A stretch of 64,000 nucleotides of DNA from JAMXLO01 sp963726125 (GCA_963726125.1 CAVSBG010000002.1:558001-622000), one strand, 5' to 3'; counted from the stretch's first letter, positions 45,678-55,200 are shown. Translations and numbers: made by a program. Notes: generated from the sequence alone by a model not told the origin.

Positions 45678-46986
45678 GCAGATGCTCGCGCAATGTCGTC
45701 CCAGTGTAGTCGTTGCGGAATATACCGCGTGCCTGCAGCAGCGGCACGACAGCACGTACGAACTGTTCGAACATGCCTGGCATCAATGTCGGCGTCAGGA
45801 TGAAGCCGTCGCACGCGCGCGCTTCGAACAGGTCCTGCAACTGATCGGCCACGGTTTCCGGCGAGCCAACGATCTGCGGGCACAATTCGCTGGTGGCATA
45901 GCGGCGCGCAGCTTCGCCGAGTGTCAGACCGTGCGCCTCGGTGGCTTGCAGGATCACATCCAGCGAACCGCGCGATCCGGTCTCCATCTGCATATCGCCC
46001 AGCGGCTGATCGGGCGGGTAACGCGACAGATCAACACCAATGTGGCCTGACATCTGCGCAAGGCCAACCTCGGTCTGCACGAGGTCGTTGACGAACGCCT
46101 GCCGCTCGCGCGCGATGGCGTCGGTTTCGCCAATAATCACATCGATCGACGGCAGGATCAGACAGTCCTCCGGTGCGCGGCCCTGCGCGACGACGCGCGC
46201 TTGCAGGTCCTGATAGAACGCCTGCATGTCCGCTTTGCTGTGCTGCAAGGTGAACACCAGCTCGCCCCAGCGCGCGGCAAAATCGCGGCCGCGCGGCGAG
46301 GATCCTGCCTGCATGATCACCGGCCGGCCTTGCGGCGAGCGCGGCACTGTCAGCGGGCCGCGCGTCTTGATCCACTTGCCTTGGTAATTCGCGTAGTGAA
46401 CCTTGTCGGGGTCTGCGTAGACGCCCCGCTGCTTGTCGAGCACGAACGCGTCGGCATCCCAGCTTTCCCATAGTTTGCAGACGGCTTCGACAACTTCATC
46501 GGCATAGTCGTAGCGAATATCGCGGGCGGGCAGTTGATCCAGGCCGTAGTTCTGCGCCTCCAGGTGGCCGTGCGACGCCACCACGTTCCAGGCAACGCGG
46601 CCGCGGCTCATCAGGTCGAGCGTACCGAGCGAGCGCGCCAGATGGTACGGCGGATAGAACGTGGACGACAGCGTTGCACCCAGGCCGATGCGCGTGGTTG
46701 CGCGCGACATGATCGACAGGAGCGGGATAGGATCGAGCAGCCCCATCTGGCCGCCGCAGCGCAGGATGGTGGCGAAGCTGCCACCGTACAGGTCGTAGAT
46801 GCCGAGGATATCGGCGAAGAACAGGCTGTCGAACTTGCCGTGCTCCAGGACGCGCGCGATGTGTTCGTGCCACTCCGGCGTGAACACGCCGAGATCGGCT
46901 TCCGGATGGCGCCAGGCGCCGTGATGGTGTGCGGTTGGGCCCGCCAGCAGGAAGGCCACGAAGTGCATCTTGCGACGGGATGTCAT
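45670..46986 (-). CDS. NtaA/SnaA/DszA-type FMN-dependent monooxygenase
   Basis: 438-residue luciferase-fold monooxygenase that needs FMNH2 from a separate reductase. MHFVAFLLAGPTAHHHGAWR, FFADILGIYDLYGGSFATIL, VAWNVVASHGHLEAQNYGLD and VIMQAGSSPRGRDFAARWGE are signatures of the NtaA/SnaA/DszA/SoxA subfamily, which acts on nitrilotriacetate, pristinamycin, dibenzothiophene sulfone or thioethers. On the same strand as the downstream-lying ABC transporter genes at 47-49 kb, with 20 bp to the ATPase gene, so they are co-transcribed. Confidence 0.92.
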   Translation of the reverse strand: MTSRRKMHFVAFLLAGPTAHHHGAWRHPEADLGVFTPEWHEHIARVLEHGKFDSLFFADILGIYDLYGGSFATILRCGGQMGLLDPIPLLSIMSRATTRIGLGATLSSTFYPPYHLARSLGTLDLMSRGRVAWNVVASHGHLEAQNYGLDQLPARDIRYDYADEVVEAVCKLWESWDADAFVLDKQRGVYADPDKVHYANYQGKWIKTRGPLTVPRSPQGRPVIMQAGSSPRGRDFAARWGELVFTLQHSKADMQAFYQDLQARVVAQGRAPEDCLILPSIDVIIGETDAIARERQAFVNDLVQTEVGLAQMSGHIGVDLSRYPPDQPLGDMQMETGSRGSLDVILQATEAHGLTLGEAARRYATSELCPQIVGSPETVADQLQDLFEARACDGFILTPTLMPGMFEQFVRAVVPLLQARGIFRNDYTGTTLREHLRE

Positions 46987-47006
46987 GCGATCAGGATAGC
47001 GGAGCG

Positions 47007-47792
47007 TCAGGCGGCGGCAACCGGCATGTGGATGCGCCGCAGGAATTCGCGCGCGCGTGGGTGTTCGGGATGAGCGAAGAACGTGGTGGGGGCTGCATCT
47101 TCCAGCACGCGGCCGCTGTCCATGAACAGGATGCGCGTGCCGACTTCGCGGGCGAACTGCATCTCGTGCGTCACCACCAGCATGGTCATGCCGTCCTGTG
47201 CCAGGCCACGGATCACTTCCAGCACTTCACCGACCAACTCTGGATCGAGCGCTGAGGTTGGTTCGTCGAACAGCATCAGCACCGGGCGCATCGCCATGGC
47301 ACGTGCGATCGCGACACGCTGTTGTTGGCCGCCGGACAACTGTGCGGGACGCTTTGCCGAATGTTCCGACATGCGCACACGGTCGAGCTGTTCGGCGGCG
47401 AGCGCTCGCGCATCTGCGGATGTCATGCCCAGCACGCGGCGAGGGCCGATGGCGACGTTATCGAGCGCCGAAAGATGCGCGAAAAGATTGAAGCGTTGAA
47501 AGACCATGCCGATGCGACGGCGCTTGCGCGCGGTAACGGTCGGTTTGTCGGCGATGAGGCGGCCGTTGCGATGTTCGCCGGCCATGTTGATGCCGTCGAG
47601 GAGAACTTCGCCAGTGGTGGGAATCTCGATGCGGTTCACGCAGCGCAGCAGCGTCGATTTGCCGGCGCCGCTGGGGCCGATGATCATGACGATCTCGCCC
47701 TGCGTCACCGCGAGATCGACGCGATCGACTACGGGGATGTCGCTGAATACCTTGGACAGGCCGTGGATTGCGAGAAGAGGTCCGGCGGTCAT
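47007..47792 (-). CDS. Amino-acid-type ABC transporter ATP-binding protein
   Basis: 261-residue polar amino-acid-family (GlnQ/HisP-like) ATPase. Walker A is GPSGAGKSTLLRCVN, Q-loop GMVFQRFNLFAHL, signature LSGGQQQRVAIARAMAM and Walker B LMLFDEPTSALDPELVGEVL. It contains an insertion after Walker A (GINMAGEHRNGRLIADKPTV) seen in a subgroup of these ATPases, also in the paralogue at 51848. It is the ATPase for the permease at 48009 and the binding protein at 48672 on the same strand. Confidence 0.93.
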   Translation of the reverse strand: MTAGPLLAIHGLSKVFSDIPVVDRVDLAVTQGEIVMIIGPSGAGKSTLLRCVNRIEIPTTGEVLLDGINMAGEHRNGRLIADKPTVTARKRRRIGMVFQRFNLFAHLSALDNVAIGPRRVLGMTSADARALAAEQLDRVRMSEHSAKRPAQLSGGQQQRVAIARAMAMRPVLMLFDEPTSALDPELVGEVLEVIRGLAQDGMTMLVVTHEMQFAREVGTRILFMDSGRVLEDAAPTTFFAHPEHPRAREFLRRIHMPVAAA

Positions 47793-47845
47793 GGTGCCGC
47801 ATTCCCAGTGGCGAACGCCGCCTCACCGTCACGCACCACCCCGTC

Positions 47846-47958
47846 ATGGCACGCCCCCCCTTCGTCATGCCGGGCATGACCCGGCCATCAGCCTCACGTG
47901 GCCGACTGTGCCTCTTGGTGGCTGATGGCCGGGTCAAGCCCGGCCATGACGGTGGGAG
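47846..47958. repeat. Dispersed intergenic repeat, copy D (palindromic form)
   Basis: GTCATGCCGGGCATGACCCG then GCCATCAGCC on the left and GGCTGATGGCCGGGTCAAGC then CCGGCCATGAC on the right form a long hairpin. It shares the CATGGCCGGG/TCAAGCCCGGCCATGAC words of copies A-C but lacks the 29-nt core. It lies between the ATPase and permease genes of one transporter set. Confidence 0.8.
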
Positions 47959-48008
47959 CGGGCGTAATGGAGAGTGGCCTGGCGCAGTGGGGCGTGATGG
48001 GCAGCGTG

Positions 48009-48659
48009 TCATGCCAGCTTCTTCTCGACGAATTCCGAGAACCAGGCCAGCACCGAGATGATCACCAGATAGTAGACCGCCAGTTCCGCGTACAGTTCGA
48101 ACGGTGTGAAGCGCTCGGCGATGATCACCTGCGCGGATCGCGTCAGCTCAGTGATGGAGATCACCGACAGCAGCGACGAACTCTTCACCAGCGTGATGAC
48201 TTCGTTGGTCAACGGCGGCGTGATGCGGCGGAGCGACTGCGGCAGCAGGATGAACAGGATCGACTGCCGGTTGGTCATGCCGATGGACAGCGCCGCCTCG
48301 GTCTGGCCGGCATCGATCGATTGCAGGCCTGCTCGCACGATTTCCGAGATGAAGCCGCCGGAGTTGAACGCCAGCGCCACAACGCCGCTCCAGAACGCGG
48401 AGAACTCGAAGCCGATGCGTGGCAGCGCGAAATACACCAGGAAGATCTGCACCAGCGCCGGCGTGCCGCGTACGAAATAGACATAGGCGCGCACGAATGC
48501 CTTCGGGATCGCCATGTCGGACACGCTGATCAGTCCGCACACGATGCCGACTATGGTGCCGAGGATCAGCGCGCAGAATGAGATCTCCAGCGTGACGACG
48601 GCGCCCTGTAGCATGTAGGGCGCCGCGTACCAGATAACTCCCCAGTCGAAATCGGGCAT
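48009..48659 (-). CDS. Amino-acid-type ABC transporter permease
   Basis: 216-residue HisMQ-type permease. The N-terminal TM segment YMLQGAVVTLEISFCALILG is followed by YVYFVRGTPALVQIFLVYFA (the RGTP motif) and the EAA loop SIDAGQTEAALSIGMTNRQS...LPQSLRRITPPLTNE. About five membrane spans. It follows the binding protein gene by 12 bp on the minus strand. Confidence 0.93.
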   Translation of the reverse strand: MPDFDWGVIWYAAPYMLQGAVVTLEISFCALILGTIVGIVCGLISVSDMAIPKAFVRAYVYFVRGTPALVQIFLVYFALPRIGFEFSAFWSGVVALAFNSGGFISEIVRAGLQSIDAGQTEAALSIGMTNRQSILFILLPQSLRRITPPLTNEVITLVKSSSLLSVISITELTRSAQVIIAERFTPFELYAELAVYYLVIISVLAWFSEFVEKKLA

Positions 48660-48671
48660 GAAGACGCGGCG

Positions 48672-49510
48672 TCAGGGCAGGACGGCGGGCACCGCATTCG
48701 GCGTTTCCATCGTGGAGCCGAACCACTTCTCCTGCAGCTTCGACAGCGAGCCGTCCTTCTTCATGGCGGCAAGCTGCTCGTTGACGAAGGACTGGAAGGC
48801 AACGTCCTCCTTGCGGAACGCCATGCCGAAATACGCGGTGATGTCGGAGACGCCGCCGATCATCTTGAACTTGCCGGGAGCGTCCTTCATCACGACCAGC
48901 ATGGTGGACTTGGAATTCACCACTGCGTCGATGCGCTTGTTGAGCAGGTCCTGATACGCCTCGGGGTAGTGCTCGTACTGCTTGACGTCGGCATAGCCGG
49001 GCTTGCCGGCGGCTTTCAGCTTCGCCTCGAACGTCTTGATGATGCCGGCTGCGGCGCTGCCGATCTGCACGCCGACGATCTTGCCGGACAGATCGTCCGC
49101 GGTCTTGATCTTGTCCTCGTTGGCACGCAGCAGGATGACGTTGCTGGCATCGGCATACGGCATCGAGAACAGCACCTTCTCCGCCCGCTCCTTGGTGATC
49201 GTCATGGCGGAAATGATCACGTCGAACTTCTTGGCATAGAGCGCGGGGATGATGCCGTTCCAGGCGGTATCGACCAGTTGCGCCTTCACGCCGAGCTTGG
49301 GTGCAGAACATCGATGATGTCCGGGTCGTAGCCGATGATCTTGCCGTCCTTGAAGAACTCGTAGGGGACGTAGGCGGCTTCCATGCCGACGATCAGCGTG
49401 CCGCGCTTCTTCACCTCGTCCAGCGTGTCCGCTGCCGGGCTCGAGCGGATGGCCGGCAGGCTGAGCAGGGCCGCCGAACCGGCAGCGGTGAGGACTGTGC
49501 GTCTGCGCAT
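48672..49510 (-). pseudogene. Amino-acid-type ABC transporter substrate-binding protein, one frameshift
   Basis: Periplasmic binding protein of the polar amino-acid family, about 280 residues. From ATG at 49510, MRRRTVLTAAGSAALLSLPA (signal peptide with a twin-Arg-like start), KRGTLIVGMEAAYVPYEFFK and GYDPDIIDVL; one base seems missing near 49300, after which KAQLVDTAWNGIIPALYAKK, VIISAMTITKERAEKVLFS and GVQIGSAAAGIIKTFEAKLK continue to 48672. First gene of the minus-strand transporter set. Confidence 0.85.
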
Positions 49511-49656
49511 GAAGTCGCCCCCGTTTATTTGTGCGCCTGTGTCGTAAGCAACCGACGTGCCAGTACCCCGTCCCTAACCTCCCGCGCTTCGCGAGGAGCT
49601 ATTCGCTGGCCCGGGAATTGCTGGCGGTCCACCATCCCCAGCAGGAGATGCGGCAC

Positions 49657-50969
49657 ATGGCAGGCAAACCGCTTCACCTGGGCTGGTTCATGAACTTCAC
49701 GCCCGGCGAATGGGACCATCCGCTGTCCGCCGGCGGCTCGCCCTGGGACGGCAAGTTCTATGTCGACATGGCGCAGGCGCTGGAGCGCGCCTGCTTCGAC
49801 TACATCATGATCGAGGACACGCTGATGGTGTCCGAGGCGTATGGCGACAGCGCCGAGGCCGCGTTGAAGCACGCGTTGCAGGTGCCGAAGCACGACCCGG
49901 CGCCGCTCGCCGCGCTGATCAGCGCCGCAACGACACGACTGGGGGTTGTCGCGACGCTGTCCACGCTGGCCTATCCGCCGTTCATGCTGGCGCGGCTGTG
50001 CTGCACGCTGGACCACATCGCCGGGCGGCCGGTTCGGCTGGAACATCGTGACCTCGGGCGAGGACATCGCGGCGCAGAATTTCGGCCTGGACAAGCTGCC
50101 GCCGCGCGAACAGCGCTACGAGATGGCGGACGAATACGTCGAACTGGTCTGCAAGCTGTTCGACACGTGGGACGACGGATGCGGTGGTGATGGACCGTGC
50201 CACGGGCACCTACGCGGACTATCGCAAGGTCCGGCCAGTGCATTACGAGGGCAAGTACTTCAAGTGCCGTGGTCCGCTGAACACGGTGCGCTCGCCGCAG
50301 GGCAAGCCGGTGTTCGTGCAGGCCGGCGGTTCGCCGCGCGGCCGTGCGTTCGCCGCGCGACATGCGGATTCCATCATCGCGATCGCCAACGGCATCGAGG
50401 GCATGAAGCAGTATCGCGACGACGTGCGGCGCCACGCGGTCACGTTCGGACGCGATCCGGACGATATCAAGGTGCTGTTCCTGATCTATCCGATCCTGGC
50501 TGAGACCGACGACGAGGCGCAGGTCCGGCGCCAACGGCTGATCTCCTCGCCGAGCTTCATCGAGCGCGCGCTGGCCAGCACGGCCACGGTCACCGACATC
50601 GACTTCTCCAAATACGATCTGGATGAGCCGTTGCCGCGGTTGACCACCAATGGCGAACAGGGATCGCTCGACAAGTTCGCACAGTGGGGCAGCGGGAAGA
50701 CGTTGCGGCAGCTCGCGATGGAGCGGTTCAGCGCGCCTGGTTCCGAAGTGGATTTCGTCGGGTCGCCGGAGACGGTGGCTGATCGCATGGCGAATGTCAT
50801 GGAGCAGGTCGGCGGCGATGGCTTCCTGATCAGCACGCCGTTCCAGCGCACCAGCCGGCGGTTCATTGTTGAGGTGACCGAGGGGTTGGTGCCTGCCCTG
50901 CAACGGCGTGGGCTGATGCGCACGGCTTATTCGGGCAGGACGCTGCGGGAGGTGCTGGGTGAGTACTAG
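49657..50969 (+). pseudogene. NtaA/SnaA/DszA-type FMN-dependent monooxygenase, frameshifted
   Basis: About 437 residues, homologous to the enzyme at 45670. The ATG at 49657 has GGAG 9 nt upstream. PLHLGWFMNFTPGEWDHPLS and ALERACFDYIMIEDTLMVS begin it. Near 50030 an extra G shifts into GWNIVTSGEDIAAQNFGLDK, and another G near 50175 into VVMDRATGTYADYRKVRPVH, PVFVQAGGSPRGRAFAARHA and FVGSPETVADRMANVMEQVG. All domains are otherwise complete. It precedes a second ABC transporter set on the same strand. Confidence 0.85.
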
Positions 50970-50993
50970 CGGTAATGGGGTAATGGGTAATGG

Positions 50994-51042
50994 GGCCCCC
51001 CTCCCCAACCCTCCCCCGCTTTGCGGGAGAGGGAGTGGGTGG
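50994..51042. repeat. GC-rich palindrome
   Basis: CCCCCCTCCCCAACCCTCCC then CCGCTTTGCGGGAGAGGGAG and TGGGTGGGG. A CCCGC-TTT-GCGGG core with C-rich and G-rich flanks, placed 25 bp after the monooxygenase stop. Same class as 6450. Confidence 0.65.
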
Positions 51043-51163
51043 GGTACGGCATGCAACAGCCTAAATTCCTGCCATTGGCTGCCCTCGTACTAGGCATTCG
51101 ATCGGCGTGCTGATGAAACTGGCGTCTTTGCTCCCTGGCATGTGATTTGCTGCATCGTAATTG

Positions 51164-51349
51164 ATGGAAGAGGCGATCTCGCTCGATCTAGATGGCAAGC
51201 TGGCACTGAAACTGCGGCTCGTTCGCGGTCAGGTTGTGGTGGCGCGGGCCGGCTGGGGCGAGCATGCGACCGGCGACTGCGTGGTGTTCAATCCGGTCGC
51301 CGGTTGGTATCCCACCGACCTGCACGTTGGCATTTACGAGGCGGCATGA
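51164..51349 (+). CDS. Small hypothetical protein
   Basis: 61 residues, MEEAISLDLDGKLALKLRLV then RGQVVVARAGWGEHATGDCV and FNPVAGWYPTDLHVGIYEAA. The codon pattern fits the genome and the stop overlaps the next start (ATGA at 51346-51349). There is no ribosome site that is clear before the ATG. Predicted soluble beta-rich. No family recognised. Confidence 0.5.
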   Translation: MEEAISLDLDGKLALKLRLVRGQVVVARAGWGEHATGDCVVFNPVAGWYPTDLHVGIYEAA

Positions 51350-51792
51350 GACTGCACTGGCGCCGCCGCTCTTACAGCCAGCCTCGGCGTCAGCGCGTTG
51401 ATGATGCTGCGAAGACGCTGGTGCTGACGCTGGTCGCGGGCGCGTTGGCGACGGCAACCACCGGGCTGAGCGTTTTCGCGCAACTGAACGAACTGGGGCC
51501 CATCGTCGGCAACATGCTGGTGTTCAATCGCAGCGATGTCATGGCGGATTGGTGGCGCGTGAAGGCCGCCATCGATGATCGTGCATTCGCCTCCTGGCAA
51601 AGTGGTACGCCGGTCAGGACCTGTGATCTAAGTCCCTCGGCGATGGTCGCCGGCGGCGGCAGCCTGGTCGTCGAGGCACGCCGCATGAGCAGTCCGCCGG
51701 TGTATCGTGTGCATTGGGCTGGCAAATACACCAGTCATGGTCTGAACAATTGCGGGACGTCAGCAGACCTTGAGTGTCACGCAGCGATCTGA
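51346..51792 (+). CDS. Hypothetical single-pass membrane protein
   Basis: 148 residues with a basic N-terminus (RRRSYSQPRRQR), a hydrophobic stretch TLVLTLVAGALATATTGLSV as one membrane anchor, then NELGPIVGNMLVFNRSDVMA, DLSPSAMVAGGGSLVVEARR and two late Cys (NNCGTSADLECH) that could form a disulfide outside the cytoplasm. Coupled to the preceding small gene by a 4-bp overlap. I do not recognise a family. Confidence 0.6.
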   Translation: MRLHWRRRSYSQPRRQRVDDAAKTLVLTLVAGALATATTGLSVFAQLNELGPIVGNMLVFNRSDVMADWWRVKAAIDDRAFASWQSGTPVRTCDLSPSAMVAGGGSLVVEARRMSSPPVYRVHWAGKYTSHGLNNCGTSADLECHAAI

Positions 51793-51847
51793 TGCGCCTG
51801 GCCGACGTTGCAGGCGGCTTCAACAGTAATTTCCGGATGGTCAAGCC

Positions 51848-52674
51848 GTGAGCATATCGGCGAGTAACGGCACCGAACCGATCGTGCGGCTCGAACGGAT
51901 CTGGAAGTCGTTCGGGCCGCTGGAGGTGCTGACCGACGTATCGCTGTCGGTGCCGCGCGGCGAGGTCGTGTGCATCATCGGGCCGTCCGGCGCCGGCAAG
52001 TCCACGCTGCTGCGCTGCATCAATCATCTTGAAACGATCGACGACGGCACGATCCATTTCGAGGGCAAGCCGGTCTACCGTTACAAGGTGAATGGCAAGC
52101 TCGTCGTCGATCCCGATCGCCGCGTGGAAGCGGTCCGCGCCAGATTGGCATGGTGTTCCAGTCGTTCAACCTGTTCCCGCATCTGACCGCGCTGGGCAAT
52201 GTCATCGAGGCGCCGGTCTACGTGCTGCGCGAACCGGTGGCGGAGGCACGCAAACGCGGGCTGCGAACTGCTGACCAAGGTCGGTGTTACTGAGAAGGCC
52301 GGTTCCTATCCGCATCAGCTCAGCGGTGGCCAGCAGCAGCGCGTGGCGATCGCGCGTGCGTTGGCGATGAATCCGCAAGCTGATGCTGTTCGATGAGGCG
52401 ACATCGGCATTGGATCCGGAACTGGTCGGCGAAGTGCTGCGCGTGATGCGGCAACTCGCGAGCGAGGGCATGACCATGATCGTGGTCACCCACGAGATGG
52501 ACTTCGCTCGTGACGTTGCCGATCGCGTGGTGTTCATGGATTGCGGCGCCATCGTCGAGGACGGGCCACCGTCCGAGGTGTTCACCAATCCGCGCAGTCC
52601 GCGCACCCGACAGTTCCTGCAAACCGATGCTGAACCGCAGTGGTGCCGAAGCGGCGGCTCAGGAAAGTACGTAG
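51848..52674 (+). pseudogene. Amino-acid-type ABC transporter ATP-binding protein, frameshifted
   Basis: Paralogue of the ATPase at 47007. GTG at 51848 starts VRLERIWKSFGPLEVLTDVS; Walker A GPSGAGKSTLLRCINHLETI, and the insertion FEGKPVYRYKVNGKLVVDP. One base is missing near 52140 (then GMVFQSFNLFPHLTALGNVI), one extra near 52262 (ELLTKVGVTEKAGSYPHQLS, GGQQQRVAIARALAMNP) and one extra near 52378 (LMLFDEATSALDPELVGEVL), with a last shift near 52620 giving MLNRSGAEAAAQEST and a TAG at 52672. Four lesions, no other damage. Confidence 0.82.
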
Positions 52675-52708
52675 ACGGCGTCACAGAACAAAATGGGGGT
52701 AATACAAC

Positions 52709-53629
52709 ATGACTGACAAGCCAGACGTGGACGTCACACGCAGCGGGTTGGGCCGGCGCGGATTGATCCGCTCGGGGGCGATCGGGGGGGCGGCGACGCT
52801 GCTTGCCGCGGGTGCGGTGCGTGAGGCTGTGGCGGCCGTGCCGCCGGTGAACGATACCGACTATCCGGATTTCACGCTGATCAAGATCAACGGCGGCGAT
52901 GACTCGCTGGCAAAAATTCAGGCGAAGGGACTTGTCGTCGGCACGTCGAATGATTGGCCGTACTCGTTCCTGGATCCGAAGACGAACGAGTGGACCGGTC
53001 TGGACGGCGACATCCTGAAGCTACGTCGCCAAGATGCTGAAGATCGACAAAATCAGCGTGCAGACAGTGACGTTCGATGGACTGATCCCGGGCCTGCTGG
53101 ACGGGCGGTTCGATATCGTCGGCGATTCGATCCATTATACGAAGAACCGCTCTAAGGTGGTGAACTTCTGCTGGGGCACCTATTACTATGCCGAAGCGTT
53201 GGTCGTGCCGGAGGGCAACCCGCTCAAGCTGCATCAGTCTCAGTGATCTCAAGGGTCACACGATCGGAACACTGCTCGGCACCAACTATGCCGAATGGAT
53301 TCAGGCGGTGCCGGGCGTGAAGTTCCAGGGCTATAAGGACTGGGCGCAGATCATCCCTGAACTGGCCATCGGCCGCACCGACGCAGCGCTGTTCGATCAG
53401 CCGGTAGTTGCCGCGCTGATGAAACAGCATCCGGAGTGGAAGATCGAGTTCGCCACTGACTACGAGCCTCACACCTTCAAGAATCCCGATCGGCTATAGC
53501 AGCTACGCATTCCGTCAGGGCGACATCGAGTGGGTAACCGCGGTTTCCTCGGCGATCCAATGGATGGAGTACAACGGGAAAATGAAGGAGATCCTCTCGA
53601 AGTGGGGTCTGACGGGCTACAATAACTAG
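52709..53629 (+). pseudogene. Amino-acid-type ABC transporter substrate-binding protein, frameshifted
   Basis: About 305 residues. The N-terminus SGLGRRGLIRSGAIGGAATL has twin Arg and a hydrophobic core, a probable Tat-type export signal. LVVGTSNDWPYSFLDPKTNE and WTGLDGDILK precede an extra C near 53022. The frame continues as VAKMLKIDKISVQTVTFDGL, PGLLDGRFDIVGDSIHYTKN; an extra T near 53236 leads to LSDLKGHTIGTLLGTNYAEW; an extra C near 53483 to IGYSSYAFRQGDIEWVTAVS and a TAG at 53627. Belongs with the ATPase before it and the permease after it. Confidence 0.82.
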
Positions 53630-53674
53630 ATCCCACCAAACCGACCGCACAGCATGTCGTGCTATATCGCCGTA

Positions 53675-53721
53675 CCCGCGAAAGCGGGAACACTGCCGTT
53701 CGTCCCCCGCTTCGGCGGGGG
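53675..53721 (+). terminator. Two adjacent hairpins with GNRA and UUCG loops
   Basis: CCCGC-GAAA-GCGGG at 53675-53688 and CCCCCGC-TTCG-GCGGGGG at 53704-53721. Both loops are among the most stable RNA tetraloops. They lie between the binding protein stop and the permease start (53752). No U-tract follows, so they may attenuate, stabilise the upstream mRNA part, or be a short repeat. Confidence 0.55.
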
Positions 53722-53751
53722 TAACGCGCGATCCTCAGCAGCGCAGCAGCA

Positions 53752-54435
53752 ATGATCTTCTCACTCAAGGATATGATCGACTTCCTGCCACCGCTGCTGG
53801 ATGGTGCGGTGATCACCATTACGGTGTCGCTGCTGGCGTTCAGCCTGGCCATGGTGTCCGGTCTGGCTATCGGGATCGCCCGGATCTCACGGGTGGCACC
53901 GTTGCGGGTGTTGGCCGCCTGCTACATCCAGTTCATCCGCGGCACGCCACTGCTGCTGCAACTGTTCTTCATCTACTACGTGCTGCCCTATGTCGGCATC
54001 GTGCTGTCACCGTTCGTGTCCGGCGCCATCGGCCTCACGCTGAACTATGCAGCGTATATGGCGGAGGTGTTTCGTTCGGGCATCCAGGCAATTCCGAAAG
54101 GACAGTGGGAAGCGGGTTCATCAGTGGGCATGTCACGCAGCCTGCTGATGCGCCGCATCATCCTGCCGCAGGCGATCCGCATCATCGTCCCGCCGATTGG
54201 CAACTTCTTTGTGTCCATCTTCAAGGATTCCGCGCTGGTGTCGGTGATCACCATGCGCGACCTGATGTTCAGCGGCGAGTTGCTGGCCTCGGCCACATAT
54301 AAGCACTTCGAGATCTTCGCGATGGTCGCGGTGATCTATTTCTGCATCAGCTATCCGGTGGCGAAGTTCGTTGAATGGATCGAGGCGAAGATCGACATAA
54401 CCCGCCGGCCTACCGTCATTGGCATGCGTGGGTGA
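53752..54435 (+). CDS. Amino-acid-type ABC transporter permease
   Basis: 227-residue HisMQ-type permease, intact. PLLDGAVITITVSLLAFSLA opens it, then YIQFIRGTPLLLQLFFIYYV (RGTP motif) and the EAA loop AIPKGQWEAGSSVGMSRSLL...LPQAIRIIVPPIGN. Five to six spans. It is the only unbroken gene of the plus-strand transporter set (51848, 52709, 53752). Confidence 0.93.
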   Translation: MIFSLKDMIDFLPPLLDGAVITITVSLLAFSLAMVSGLAIGIARISRVAPLRVLAACYIQFIRGTPLLLQLFFIYYVLPYVGIVLSPFVSGAIGLTLNYAAYMAEVFRSGIQAIPKGQWEAGSSVGMSRSLLMRRIILPQAIRIIVPPIGNFFVSIFKDSALVSVITMRDLMFSGELLASATYKHFEIFAMVAVIYFCISYPVAKFVEWIEAKIDITRRPTVIGMRG

Positions 54436-54480
54436 CTGATAGCCGGGCCAAGCCAGGTCAAGCCCGGCCATGACGGTCGC
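54436..54480. repeat. Dispersed intergenic repeat, copy E (partial)
   Basis: GACTGATAGCCGGGCCAAGC then CAGGTCAAGCCCGGCCATGA and CGG. It corresponds to the 3' arm of copies A and D. It fills the 52-bp convergent gap between the permease and livF. Confidence 0.7.
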
Positions 54481-54487
54481 ATGGAAT

Positions 54488-55195
54488 TCAGCCCAGATAA
54501 GCGCGGATCACTCGCTCATCGTCCAGTAGATCGCGGCCCGGACCGTCCAACACGATCTTGCCGCTTTCCAATACGTAGCCATGGTCGGCGATCGCCAGCG
54601 CCATCGGCGCATTCTGCTCCACCAGCAGTATCGTCACGCCTTGCGCGTTGATGCGCTTGATTGTCTCGAACACCTGCTCCACCAGCATCGGCGCCAGGCC
54701 CATGCTTGGTTCGTCCATCAGCAGCACGCGCGGCCGCGCCATCAACGCCCGCGCCGCCGCGAGCATCTGCTGTTCGCCACCCGACAATGTACCGGCCACC
54801 TGTTTGATCCGCTCGCGCAGACGCGGGAACAGCACCAGCATCTGCTCCTTGTCCTCGGCGATCGCGCGCCGGTCTTTGCGGGTGAACGCGCCCATCTCGA
54901 GGTTTTCGCTCACTGTCAGGCGGCCGAAGATGCGGCGTCCTTCCGGTACTTGCACAACACCGATAGCGGCGATTTCGTGGGCGCCTAATCCCGCCAACTC
55001 CCGTCCATCGTAATGGATTGTGCCATGCCGAGGATGCAGCAATCCACTGATCGCACGCAGCGTCGTTGATTTGCCGGCGCCATTGCCGCCGACCAGCGTG
55101 ACGATCTGGCGTTCCTCGACTGCGAGCGAGATGCCCTTCAGGGCCTCGATCTTGTCGTAGAAGACGTGGATGTCGTTGATTTCCAGCAGCGCCAT
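54488..55195 (-). CDS. livF: Branched-chain amino-acid ABC transporter ATPase LivF
   Basis: 235-residue ATPase of a HAAT/Liv-type importer. Walker A GGNGAGKSTTLRAISGLL, signature TLSGGEQQMLAAARALMA, Walker B RVLLMDEPSMGLAPMLVEQV, and the LivF-specific GVVQVPEGRRIFGRLTVSEN. Last gene of the minus-strand Liv operon, 5 bp after livG. Confidence 0.95.
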   Translation of the reverse strand: MALLEINDIHVFYDKIEALKGISLAVEERQIVTLVGGNGAGKSTTLRAISGLLHPRHGTIHYDGRELAGLGAHEIAAIGVVQVPEGRRIFGRLTVSENLEMGAFTRKDRRAIAEDKEQMLVLFPRLRERIKQVAGTLSGGEQQMLAAARALMARPRVLLMDEPSMGLAPMLVEQVFETIKRINAQGVTILLVEQNAPMALAIADHGYVLESGKIVLDGPGRDLLDDERVIRAYLG

Positions 55196-55200
55196 CCGGG

